Positions 46,690 to 56,631 of a stretch of 64,000 nucleotides of DNA are shown here, piece after piece; position 1 is the first letter of the stretch, and every line of letters starts with the position of its first letter. Source of the DNA: Dactylis glomerata (lineage: Eukaryota; Streptophyta; Magnoliopsida; Poales; Poaceae); the NCBI GenBank assembly GCA_007115705.1, contig QXEO01002102.1, positions 2,994,509 through 3,058,508 of the forward strand. Reading direction: 5' to 3'. The translations under genes were made by a program, and so were the position numbers. The notes below the pieces were generated by a model. The model was not told the origin of the DNA, did no database searches, and saw only the letters and a program-made list of their open reading frames with translations.

Positions 46690-47275
46690 TGGTCTCAGCT
46701 GTACATTTATCCTCTATATGTTATGCTATTATATTAATCTGTGCTGCCTGTCATCATGCTTTCCATGAAAAACTGAACCTAAATTCGCTTGACTATGGAG
46801 ATGATGTTTCTAGGTGACCTGGTAGGATAGCACGTCCATGTGGTTTCTGGGAGGAATCAGAATTTTGATTATTCTCGAACAAATATTTAAATTATTTGTC
46901 TTTTCCGTTGAAATTCTTTCTGCTTGCTGATCTTAAATTTGATTCATTGCGGCCAAAAAATAATGTAGGGAACAAAATTTGTGGCTTAATTCATTGAGGT
47001 AATGAGAAAAGTTAGGGCACAGATAACTGAAATTTATTATTTGGTGAGGGTGATATTTCTACAACCTATCTCTTTAAAGACTTTGATGTCTGATTAAATA
47101 GGTGTTTGTCTAAGATGTGCATGTATTCTCTTTTTTATATTATTATGCTATTATTATTCCATGCATGTCTCTCATCATCTCTACAAAAAAACTGAATTTA
47201 GAAATCTCTTGACCATGAAGGTGATGATTCTAGGAGACTGGGTAGGACAAGACGCTCATACGGTTTTCAGGTAAG
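46690..47275 (+). repeat. diverged internal duplication in the Helitron
   Basis: About 150 bases at 46720-46860 recur, diverged, at 47130-47275. Shared landmarks are ttatgctattat, tcatcatgctt/tcatcatctct, aactgaa, cttgactatggagatgatg/cttgaccatgaaggtgatg and ggtaggata/ggtaggaca. Confidence 0.55.
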
Positions 47276-47773
47276 TATTGGATAATTTTGTTTTTATATA
47301 ATGGTAACGGTAATACTCTTCCTACTGCAGCACATAATACCAGTTTGAAAACGCCGGAAGGCTATTCTATCAAGAGAGGATTACTCATGTGGAATACTAG
47401 CTACACACAATTTGTCTATATCATAATACATATTTCCATATTTACGAAAGCAACAAAGTTGACTTATTTGGAGATCATCAGGATTACCTTTTCTTACAAA
47501 ACCCGAGGTATTTAGAATTTAAGATCATGCAGTCCACATATATAGCATAAAATATGTTAAAATAAATTACTTTTAAATACATACATATGTGTACACTTGA
47601 AACATAAATACATTAGACATTCTATTGCAAAATTATATCTGCAACTTCAATAATAAAAATAAATTTAAGTGATTATAAAATTTAAACCTAAAATCATACC
47701 ACACACGCGACGCAAAGAGTCCCATCCAACTTTAAATAAACTAGCCCGAGCGAACGCGCGGGTTGTCGACTAG

Positions 47774-49482
47774 TACCCAAAGCCTAAGTGTAATGCATAC
47801 TATTTAAGAATAATTGTTGTCACATTTATTAAATAGTATTATTGTTACACTAATTGACCCTTATGTGATTTAATTCATATGAGTCTTATCCAGATTTATT
47901 CATGCTTTAGTAAAGCATAAAGACTTCATCAATGATGTCTTGTTTAGCCAATTCTCATCAAACATATTGGTCTTCCCCAACTAAGCTCTCAAATTCATAT
48001 CTCACAACTCATGATTCTTTTGCCATATCTCTCATGTCATAACATCTCAATAAAACTAAATTGCTAAACAAACACTTTTCAATTGTTTGATTGTGCTTCT
48101 ATGGTATGTTTATGTTATGTTAATTTGTGTTATAGTTTGTGCGAAGAGCTACGTGCTTAGTTGAGAGAAGTGAAAGATCGTATTCTTCAAAAAGGCAAGT
48201 GACACACATATCTTCTACCTACTTTACTACTTCATTAGTGTTTTTCAGTAGTATGCATGATAGGTGGAATATTCAGCTATTTTATAAATTGCTAGATCCC
48301 AGTAGTGAGTAGCCAACCTCAAACCCCATTTGGTAGGATGCTAGAATATATGAATATTGATGCTATGCTTTGATCATATGAAAAGTTATTTTGTGAACAA
48401 ATTAACAACTTTAACTAAAATGAACTACCTGGGTGGATTGGTTTGATAAGATGAGGCGAGGAAGGTGGGTCCTGGGGCACATGCTAGGAAAGATGTGTAA
48501 CTCAGGAAACCGCTCGGGACGGCCACTCAGGTTTCAAGAGATTAATATGGCTTCCATGATTAAAGTACTTCCAGTGCAGCCTTATGACATTATGGGCTCT
48601 GTCTTGATTGAGTAGGATTAAGGGTTTAGCCATAGGGTACTGACAGCAGGTGGTAGCAGAATATAGGGGGTATGGTCAGATCCAGATGGTTGAATGCTTT
48701 TTCTGAAAGGTCTTGTCTCATTTTATGTATGGGCGTAAAATGAGTCTTAAGGTGAAAGTGCACAACCCTTGCAAGGTGTTAAAATCTAATCGATTAGCCG
48801 CGTCCTCGGAATGGACAATTGAGTCTCTAGCCATGGAATGTTCGGAAGAATCTCATCATCGTTTCTGAATGCTTTAAAATTTGACTAGCAACAATCAGGA
48901 GAAGCACAGGGCCATACACTCCGAGGGGTGGTGGTTTCTGTTGTTTCAAAAACTATGTTGAGTTTCGCCGAGAAACTACATACCGGCCAGAATGTAATGT
49001 ATGGGGGTTATTTCAGCCCTTCATAAATAAAGTTTTGATAAAAAGATTTTGCAAAGATAGTAGGATAAAATTGGCTTTATGCAAATTAGCCTATGAGATC
49101 CACCAAGCCAGATGTCATGTAGTATAGTCTTTTCACAAATGCCACCAAATATGTGTCATTTGCCAGCATGTTGTTTTACTGACCCCTCTGGGGCTGCATA
49201 TTCAAACACGCAGATTTTTATTCGAGTAAGGAACCAGGAGTAGGATCTCGAGTCTACATTCCAACATGTATGCTTGTGGCACTTGATGAAGATGGAGGCT
49301 CATTGCTACTATGCTTTATGTTGTGTACTCGTAAGGTTGAAGACCTATGTAACTGGATTTATGTTAAAATATTGATCTTATTGCAATGATTACTATATTT
49401 TGTACTGTGGTGCTATGTACTGATCCAGGGAATGGCACAGCTACACAGGAGTTCTGCCTTTAGGTAAAGGTAGGGTGCTACA
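47774..49482 (+). repeat. element C 5' LTR, segment 4 (3' end of LTR)
   Basis: Last 1.7 kb of the C 5' LTR, ending GGGTGCTACA at 49482 directly before the PBS. No gene; the frame at 48433-48615 has no domain. Polyadenylation-like aataaag lies near 49026. Confidence 0.8.
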
Positions 49483-49485
49483 GAA

Positions 49486-49497
49486 TGGTATCAGAGC
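49486..49497 (+). other. primer-binding site (tRNA-iMet) of C
   Basis: Perfect TGGTATCAGAGC, three bases after the LTR end at 49482. Confidence 0.88.
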
Positions 49498-49687
49498 ATA
49501 GTGTTGCTTGTAGGATCGAGACCCTAGGTTTGGATATAGACTAGGAAGCCATAGGAATTCTTTCCTCTACAAAAGAAAATCTTCTCTTCAGTTTTCCAAA
49601 TAAAATTTATCTACTTATCTGTCTGAATCTTTCTAGTAAGACTTAAGACATTCATTTGTTTTACACTACTTTTCTTTCTATTTTTAG

Positions 49688-50209
49688 ATGACCAACCTCA
49701 CCGAATCCATCATGAAAGGACCAGTGATGATCATGACTCTGAAGTTCGAGACTGAATTTCCCAAAGTACTGAAGAACCTCATGTTAAGTATGGGAATGCA
49801 AGGAGAAGCTGTTTACAAAGGATTTCCCGTGATTGATGAAGGCCAAGAATACTGGTGGGTACAACTCCACCTATACAAGAACAAAGAAGATGACCATAAA
49901 AAGATGGTATTGTGGATGTTTACCAACTCTGAGATGCATACATCATTCCTTGACTCAGCAAGATGTGCTGCATAGTCGGCTATAAAGGAACTTGGAGAAA
50001 GACTCAAGTGGAGACTTCATAATACCCAGAAGGACCTCAAAGAAGAAAAGGAGGATACAACTGCATTGAAGGAAACCATAAGTCAACTTCAAAGCGACAT
50101 GGAACAGTTGGTATCTGAACTTAGTGTTCAAGGAGACCTCATCACAACCAAGGATGAACAGATTGCCAGGCTACAGAAGCAGCTGGACCAGAACAATGGA
50201 TCTACATAA
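49688..50209 (+). pseudogene. LARD 180-residue protein homologue in C, one stop
   Basis: Starts at ATG 49688 (MTNLTESIMKGPVM), about 0.2 kb after the PBS. It aligns along its length with the B and B' proteins, including YWWVQLHLYKNKEDDHKK, the SARCAA and AIKELGERLKW helix and the coiled-coil tail, ending at TAA 50207. A TAG at 49973 (Trp in the B copies) interrupts the Ala-rich helix; the frame is otherwise open. C and B LTRs are highly diverged, yet this protein is well conserved, which argues that it was selected in the ancestors of both families. Confidence 0.75.
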
Positions 50210-50355
50210 AAGAAGCCTTAGTTGGACATCCATTCAGAAATTCTAATAAGCAATAACGTGTAATAGACGTTTATGGTCATACCAACTTGTGGATGATCAT
50301 ACTTTTCGTGTGATTTAGAACTAGTTTGATTGATGTGATGAATGCTTGTTAGATA

Positions 50356-50731
50356 TTGTTTGCACAGCAGATCAAGAGAATTCATCTTGCAAACAATCTG
50401 CCATTTTTGGGTAGGAATTTCTCTTTAGATCTCTTCCATCCACTCTCATCTATGCTAAGACATAAACTTGCCCAAAACCCAAACCGAAGTATTTCCAACA
50501 ACAAAACAACCACCCTTAGATGGAGAAAATGGTACAAAGGACAACAGCAAGGTTCTAGGTTTCAATTACAAGGAACTAGGACATTACCCATCCAGATGTC
50601 CGGAAAGATACAACAAAGCAAACACACAAGGTAGCATGAAGAAGGACCTCAATATTATCACTTGTTACAAGTACAAGCAGAAGGAACACTACACAAGAAG
50701 ATGCACAAAGGAAGGTACTCGAGGACTTTAG
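50356..50731 (+). pseudogene. decayed zinc-knuckle protein of C
   Basis: Overlapping frames retain degenerate knuckles FNYKELGHYPSRC (near 50560-50605) and CYKYKQKEHYTRRC (near 50662-50704), each with one Cys changed to Tyr or Asn. The position downstream of the 180-residue frame matches the zinc-knuckle frame of B. Several frame breaks; non-functional. Confidence 0.6.
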
Positions 50732-51921
50732 TGAGATGGAATAACTGAAGGATACCACAAATACAAGAAGAAGACACCACAAGGTGTAACTAACATGGAA
50801 GAAATGGTATTCGACTACTACCCGTAATGGAGGATGAAAGGACACCAACTTAATGGAATGGATTTTTATTCCTCCTGATGGAATGAACAACCGAAGGAAC
50901 TACAACCCGAAGAGTTATTGCCATGAGCTTTGTTGCAAAACCTCTAGCTAGGAACGATAGATTCTGCTTTTGAAATTCAAAAATAGAATTTAGAACTTGG
51001 TTCCATTTTTAATAAAACTTTTGTCAAAACCAGTGAGGTTGACCAAGAGTTAGAATGAGAGATGCACCAAACCAAATGCAAGATAATGATTGGGTGCGAC
51101 ATGGATTGGCCCCCATGACGACTACTCATATTGTTCGCTCTTGTTATGAGGAATGGTTAATCTAGAGAGACATACCCATGAGAAACGACATTGTTAAGCC
51201 CTAAACCTAGGAAGATAGCGTAATATACCCTTATAGTAGGCAAGTGCTGCCAAAACGTAGGAATACGGTAAGGATGAATCTCAAGCTTACTGTTGAAGAA
51301 GACTCATAATGGAAGATGTACATCGACATGGAAGATTACAAGGACATAATGGAAGGTTACCAGAAATAAAATAGAACGGTATCATAAGGAAGTAATCATA
51401 AGATGAAGGACCTCTAAGGATGATGATGAGGAAGTTGAGAGGAAGATAGGAAGACCTCTCAGCTTGGTCTTCTAATTGACCCAAAAAGGAGACTTCTCAG
51501 CTTGGTCTTCTGATTGACACAAAGAGTGACTCTTCAGTGTCCAAAGTAGTTCAACGGAACCGAAGAGTGACTCCTCAGTGTCCAAAGTAGTTCAACAAAT
51601 ACCCGCTGGATAGAAGCTCTACAAGGGAGCAAGGTTGTCCTCAAGCAACCCTAAGGAAGGTTGGTGCCCGGATTTGTCAATAGACACCCACCTATCGGGA
51701 ATGAAGATGAAGACTATCTATGGGTTCAAAAGATGACCTAGTGCCAAGTCAAAAGACGACCCAGTGCCAAGTCAACACCAAGGTGTTTTGGTTGGACCCC
51801 AAGTATCTAGACTACCTGCAAAAGTTTCTTTTAAGGGTGGTAGCCACCTAGGTAACCTAAGCCTACTTTCTTTCTAGCCTCTCCAATCTAGGGGATGAGA
51901 TTTCTTTTAAGGGTGGTAGTC
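50732..51921 (+). other. 3' noncoding part of C internal domain with duplicated PPT
   Basis: No gene. The PPT segment TTTCTTTTAAGGGTGGTAGTC lies at 51901-51921 against the 3' LTR. A near copy ending GGTAGCC lies 75 bases upstream at 51826-51846. Short direct repeats of gactcctcagtgtccaaagtag occur near 51530-51590. Confidence 0.7.
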
Positions 51922-53143
51922 TGTAACATCCCAAGATTTTATCAAGTTTTGGGGGAAATTTTTTGCTTTTGTTTTGCATGTGTTGATTGAAAATTCACAG
52001 GGATTTAAAACTTTTGAGTTTATTTAAAAGCCCTATTGTAAAAAAAACTATTTTAAACTCTCTATTAATTCTTGAAGAGTTTCCTTGAGAAAATAAAAGA
52101 ATTCAAAATACTATTTTCTTTCTTTATTCAAACTTATGCAAGCTATCTTGCAGAGAAATAATTTACAAAATGTGCTGTATTTATTCAAGGAGGCCTTGAA
52201 TAAAACAATGTTTGCAAAAGAATCTCAAAATATTGTTTTATCCTCTCAGATTTCAAAGGATTGCTATTAAAACCCTAACCCTATTTTTGCCTTATGCAAA
52301 TATAGCCACTTTGTCAAAGTAATAAAGTTTATTAGGAATCTTATTTTCATTTGAAAACTTATGGCTTACTGTTTCAAACCATTGTTTTGAATATTTGAAA
52401 ACACCATGCCTTGATTTGAATTGATTTGCTTCTAATTTGCAAAATATATAAAATAAACCAGAAAATAGAAAAAGAAAAAGCAAAAGAACAAAAAATATAT
52501 ATAAGAGGCCGAGTGGGAACCGAAGCGGCCCAGTCCCAGATTTGGGCCCGTCCCAACCTCGACCAAACCCGAAAGGGTATCTCGCCCAGCCTTTCCCCCA
52601 CTGACGAGTGGGACCCACTCGTCAGTTATCTTCCACCTCTAGAAGGTGTCCACCCCGAGCACGGCTTCCTCCTCGACCGTCCATCGTCGCCCGAACCCAA
52701 ACCCTAGCCCCCTCCGCCAGGTATTGGCCCTCCATATATAGCCCGGCACCCCTCCCTCGCCCCTCTCTTTTTCTGCTCGAGTTGTGCCTCCAGGCTGCTC
52801 AAATTGCTCGCCGGAGCTCCTAGCATCTGCGAGCTTCCCCGCCCGAAACCGGCGCCGTCAGTGAGCCTACGCCCTTCTCCTTCTGCCCAAACTTCTTCTC
52901 TCCCTCTGGTGTTCCCCCTAACATTTTTCTTTTACCGAATATCGCAGAGAATCAAGCAGAACGTCGGGTGGCCGAAGCCCACCGTCGCCTATGCCTCATC
53001 CAGCCGCGCCCTTCTCCTACGTCAGGACACGATCCTCGACGCCGATAAAACGGGCGAGCCCACCTCGTCCTCCCGAACGTCGTCGTATCCTTGCCATCGT
53101 CCAGAACATCCTGCAAGCTCGCCGGAGCTCGGTGTCTGGCCGT
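51922..53143 (+). repeat. 3' LTR of C, first part
   Basis: Begins TGTAACATCCCAAG and is cut by D2 at 53144, 31 bases before the homologous point where B entered the 5' LTR. TATA box at 52732-52743. GC-rich transcribed part at 52500-53100; frames there are not genes. Confidence 0.88.
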
Positions 53144-54800
53144 TGATACGTCTTCAACGTATCAATAATTTTTGATGCTCCATGCTTCTTTTTACACCAT
53201 TTGCCTACTGTTTCGTTACACTTCGTGGCACTTTTATGCATTTTCCGGAACTAACCTATTAACAAGTCGCCACAGTGCCAGTTCCCTGTTTTCTGCTGTT
53301 TTTGTTTTTCAGAAAAGCTACACAGGAAATATTCTTGGAATTGGACGAAACAAGTTAATGAAGTCTTATTTTTCCCGGAAGCTTCCAGAGATCTGATGAG
53401 GTGTCGGAGGGGGGCCACAAGGGCCCCACACACCAGGGCGGCGCAGCCTAGCCCCTGGCCGCGCCCCCTATGTGTGAGGGCACCTCGGTCCACCTCTGAC
53501 GATGCCCCTTCGCCTATAAAGACCCCCCGACGGAAAAAACCTAAGTACCCGATCAATTTTCCAGAACACATCGCGATCCGCCGCCGCCGTCGACCCAAAG
53601 ATCGGGAGGGTCCAGAAGCTCTTCCTGGCACCCTGCCGGAGAGGGGAATCGCCACCGGAGGTCTTCTTCATCGCCATGCTTGCCTCCGGAGCGATGAGTG
53701 AGTAGTCTACCTTGGACTATGGGTCCATAGCAGTAGCTAGATGGTTGTATCCTCCACCATGTGCTTCATGTTTAGATCTCATGAGCTGCCCTACATGATT
53801 GAGATCATCGTTATGTAATTCTACATGTTTGGTTTGTTGGGATCCGATGAATATTGGTGTTATGATTGAGTTGCTATACTGAAATATATCTTATGTTATC
53901 TCTATGTTGTTTATGATCTTGCATGCTCTCCGTTGTTAGTAGCTATCTTGGCCGAGTAGTTGCTAGTGACTCCAAGAGGGGGTATTTATGCTCGATAGTG
54001 GGTTCATGCCTCTATTTAATCTGGGGGAGTGACAGAAACCTGTAACGTTGTAGATGTGCTATTGCTACTAGGGAGAAAACAACATTCATATGCTCGAGGG
54101 CATATGCTTTGTTTACATTACACACTTTGCTTAATGCAATTATCTGTTGTTCGCAACATAATACTCATGGGGTGTTCGGATGATATCCCCGTGAGTGGAT
54201 TATTAGTCATAGATGCAGTTGGATGGCGGTCTATGTATTTTGTTGTAATGCCAAGAGTAAATCGCATAGTGATCTTCTTGACATATCATGTTTATCTTTA
54301 TTCTATCAATTGCCCAACTGTAATTTGTTTACCCAGCATGTGTTATTTATCTTATGGAGAGACACCACTAGTGAACTGTGGACCCCGGTCCTATTTCCAT
54401 CATATTGCTATCACCTGTTTACTTTACTCGCATTGTTTACTTTACTCGCATACTATTATCACTTTCCACTCGATACGCTCATACCCTTTGTTTCAAGCAA
54501 ACCGGTGAGATTGACAACCTCATCGCAAGTTGGGAACAAAGTACTTGGTTGTGTTGTGTGCAGGTTCCACGTTGCTACTGGCCGAAGACGAGTCAACAAG
54601 TATCGTTAAACGGCGCCCTTGTTGGAGTGTTATTAAGCCAGTCCGCATCACCTTCAGTCGTATTGTCTGCTCTTCTCCTGAACGATTAAACCTTGGTTTC
54701 TTACTGAGGGAAAAGACTTGCCGCTGTGCTCATCATACTTTCCGCTTGGAGTTTCCCAACTGCCTGGCCATAATAATCATCAACTACATGCCAGCCATCA
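53144..54800 (+). repeat. 5' LTR of D2 (1657 bp)
   Basis: Starts TGATACGTCTTCAACGTATC (palindromic) and ends GCCAGCCATCA. TATA box GCCTATAAAGACC at 53513-53525. It matches the D1 LTRs in inverse orientation. Confidence 0.88.
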
Positions 54801-54810
54801 AGCCCTTTTC

Positions 54811-54828
54811 TAGCGCCATTGCCGGGGA
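54811..54828 (+). other. degenerate tRNA-Asp primer-binding site of D2
   Basis: TAGCGCCATTGCCGGGGA, two substitutions from the D1 site. Confidence 0.75.
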
Positions 54829-55128
54829 AGAAGTGGAAGACCTCTGCAAGGGGAGTTTTTCGCACGCACATCCTTTACTTTGTTTTATTGTTTTGCTTTA
54901 CTTTATTTATTTTTACTTGCATTGTTTTATATCAAAAACCCAAAAAAAAATAGAATCCTTGGTAGTTGTTAGTTCTTTACTTCTAGTTCATCATGTTGTT
55001 CCCTAAGTATGTTTTGGAGGACCTCTCAGTAGGTAGTGGTTCAATTATTGGAAAAAGTAACATTGAGGAGTTCTTTAATCACATTAGTATTCATAAAGAA
55101 GTTGAGGAAAAGTCTTTGGTTGAGCTAG

Positions 55129-56053
55129 TGATGAGGACATCCCTTCTATTGATACACCCGCTTCACCTACAGCGGAACACATACAAGGACCTATCACTCG
55201 AGCTCGTGCCAAGCAACTTAACTATCAGGTACTTTCGTTTCTTGGAACTCTTTCTCACATACATGAGAATATGATGCTGCCTAAATCAGATATGTTTGTT
55301 ACTCTTAGGAATGATGGACCTAGCATGGATGAGAGGGACAAGCATTGGAGCATGATCGTGCATGGAGATGGCAGCAAGCGTTTGAGGATGGAAGAAGATG
55401 CCACGAGTGGAGATTTCAGAACTTTGAAGCCACCATAATGAAGGATGAAGACTTGGACGAAATATACAAAGAGCTACTTCATAAATTCATCCATAGATAA
55501 ATATGGTGCTGCGTCACTTCTATTTTTGGGCCAGGCCCATGTAATTTTCGCAGCAAATAACACAGCCACTTTTAGGAGTCCGAATTTGAGGAGAAAAGGC
55601 CTGTTAGGGTTCCGTTCGACCACCATACCCATGGCTGGTCGCACCCCTACCTTTTCCTCCTCAAATACCCCCCGTAGCCGTCATTAGAACTCGGATTTTG
55701 TTTAGACTAAAGTTAGCCCTTGCTGCAACTACGAGCTCGACTTTTGAGGCCAATCGCCCAGAAGAAGACCGCCTATTCGGAATCCCACCTTTTGAATAAA
55801 GCATACATCTTTCATCCGCAATATCTTAATTGCTGTATTAGTTTTTACTTGTTCTCAATTTCAGGTAGGAATTAAGACCCTCGCTGGTCAGGCTGATCGT
55901 GCATCCGCAAGATCAGTAACTCCCGGAGATTGTCCTAGCGATTGCATTGGCGCATGAGCTTCGCACGTGTAGTCGGATTGTCAAGCACGAACTCCACCCA
56001 CCAAATCGACATATCAAGATCTCATCGAAAGATCGGACACCTTTGCCCCATCA
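55129..56053 (+). repeat. 5' LTR of F (925 bp)
   Basis: Starts TGATGAGGACATCCC and ends GCCCCATCA. It includes the coding tail of the integrase frame (RARAK motif near 55199) and an aataaag signal near 55795. Confidence 0.9.
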
Positions 56054-56055
56054 AG

Positions 56056-56065
56056 TGGTATCAGA
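56056..56065 (+). other. primer-binding site of F
   Basis: TGGTATCAGA, ten bases matching the tRNA-Met site, two bases after the LTR; the following bases diverge (TTT in place of GC). Confidence 0.7.
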
Positions 56066-56496
56066 TTTCAGGTTGCTCGGTGAGATTTACTATTTTCGTA
56101 GTTTAGATTGCATCTGTGTTCATACCTATAAACCACGAAAAAGCCAAAAATACAGTTAGGGTTTAGATCATCTCGTCCCATAAACCATCCGAGCCTTTGC
56201 ATTGTCTTTTCAGTTTGCATCGTTGAATTTGTGTCTGCATCCGTGTGTCGAGTTGCTGGTCTTAGTGTCTGTTCCTTTAGAGTTTCGAGTTCGAATCACC
56301 ATAGTCACGCCGCCGCCGCACGCTTGCACCACTGCTCCACCATATCCTTCCACCACCACGCCATATACTTCCGCCACCGATTTCACATTAGATTTTGTTC
56401 GTTCCTCCCAATTTCATCCGTGCCTTTTTCAGAGTCCGTGAGTTAAGTTTCGTTCACCAGGCAAGAGGAAGAAGAAGAGAAGAGCAAAAAAAATAC
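56066..56496 (+). other. leader of F
   Basis: Noncoding leader between the PBS and the deletion junction. No ATG-led gag frame is present. Frames at 56202-56446 are low-complexity. Confidence 0.6.
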
Positions 56497-56631
56497 CGAT
56501 GACAAACATAAGAGTGAGAATCAGATTATTGGTAGACCATGGCAATTTGATAGAGAATCTGTTTTCATTTGAGGATAAAAACGATGACAAACATAAGAGT
56601 GAGAATCAGATTATTGGTAGACCATGGCAAT
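56497..56631 (+). repeat. 50-bp direct duplication at the gag-deletion junction of F
   Basis: Positions 56497-56546 recur at 56582-56631 (spacing 85 bp). A second short repeat, TGTTTTCATTTGAGGA, occurs near 56561 and 56669. In one frame the repeat codes for IIGRPWQ, like the end of the protease, so the deletion removed gag and the protease active site. Confidence 0.75.

Larger units (their letters stand above)
45925..47773 (+). mobile_element. non-autonomous Helitron
   Basis: The 3' end is typical: a hairpin at 47745-47762 (CCCGAGC paired with GCGCGGG, one mismatch), seven bases, then CTAG at 47770-47773, followed by target T. The 5' end is placed at TCTTATATTTACTAATTGG (45925) after target A; a second TC at 45918 is possible. 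Removing it and all other inserts gives C a 5' LTR of about 4.07 kb, close to the B LTR length (4.03 kb), which supports the boundaries. No Rep/helicase gene is present. Inside are a possible captured gene fragment and an internal duplication. Confidence 0.75.
9078..53143 (+). mobile_element. LARD-like retrotransposon C, host of the whole nest
   Basis: A + strand element related to B, assembled from 9078-10250, 29915-30771, 45643-45924 and 47774-49482 (5' LTR, about 4.07 kb with the lost 55 bp), 49483-51921 (internal) and 51922-53143 (3' LTR, cut by D2). PBS TGGTATCAGAGC at 49486-49497; PPT at 51901-51921. Internal frames are homologous to those of B but decayed. It is the oldest layer: G, B, E, the Helitron and D2 are all inserted in its LTRs. 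Its outer flanks are not visible. Confidence 0.85.

Noticed and set aside
54993..55274. 93-codon frame starting in the D2 gene and ending in the F LTR
   Set aside because: Accidental fusion across the F insertion point at 55129.
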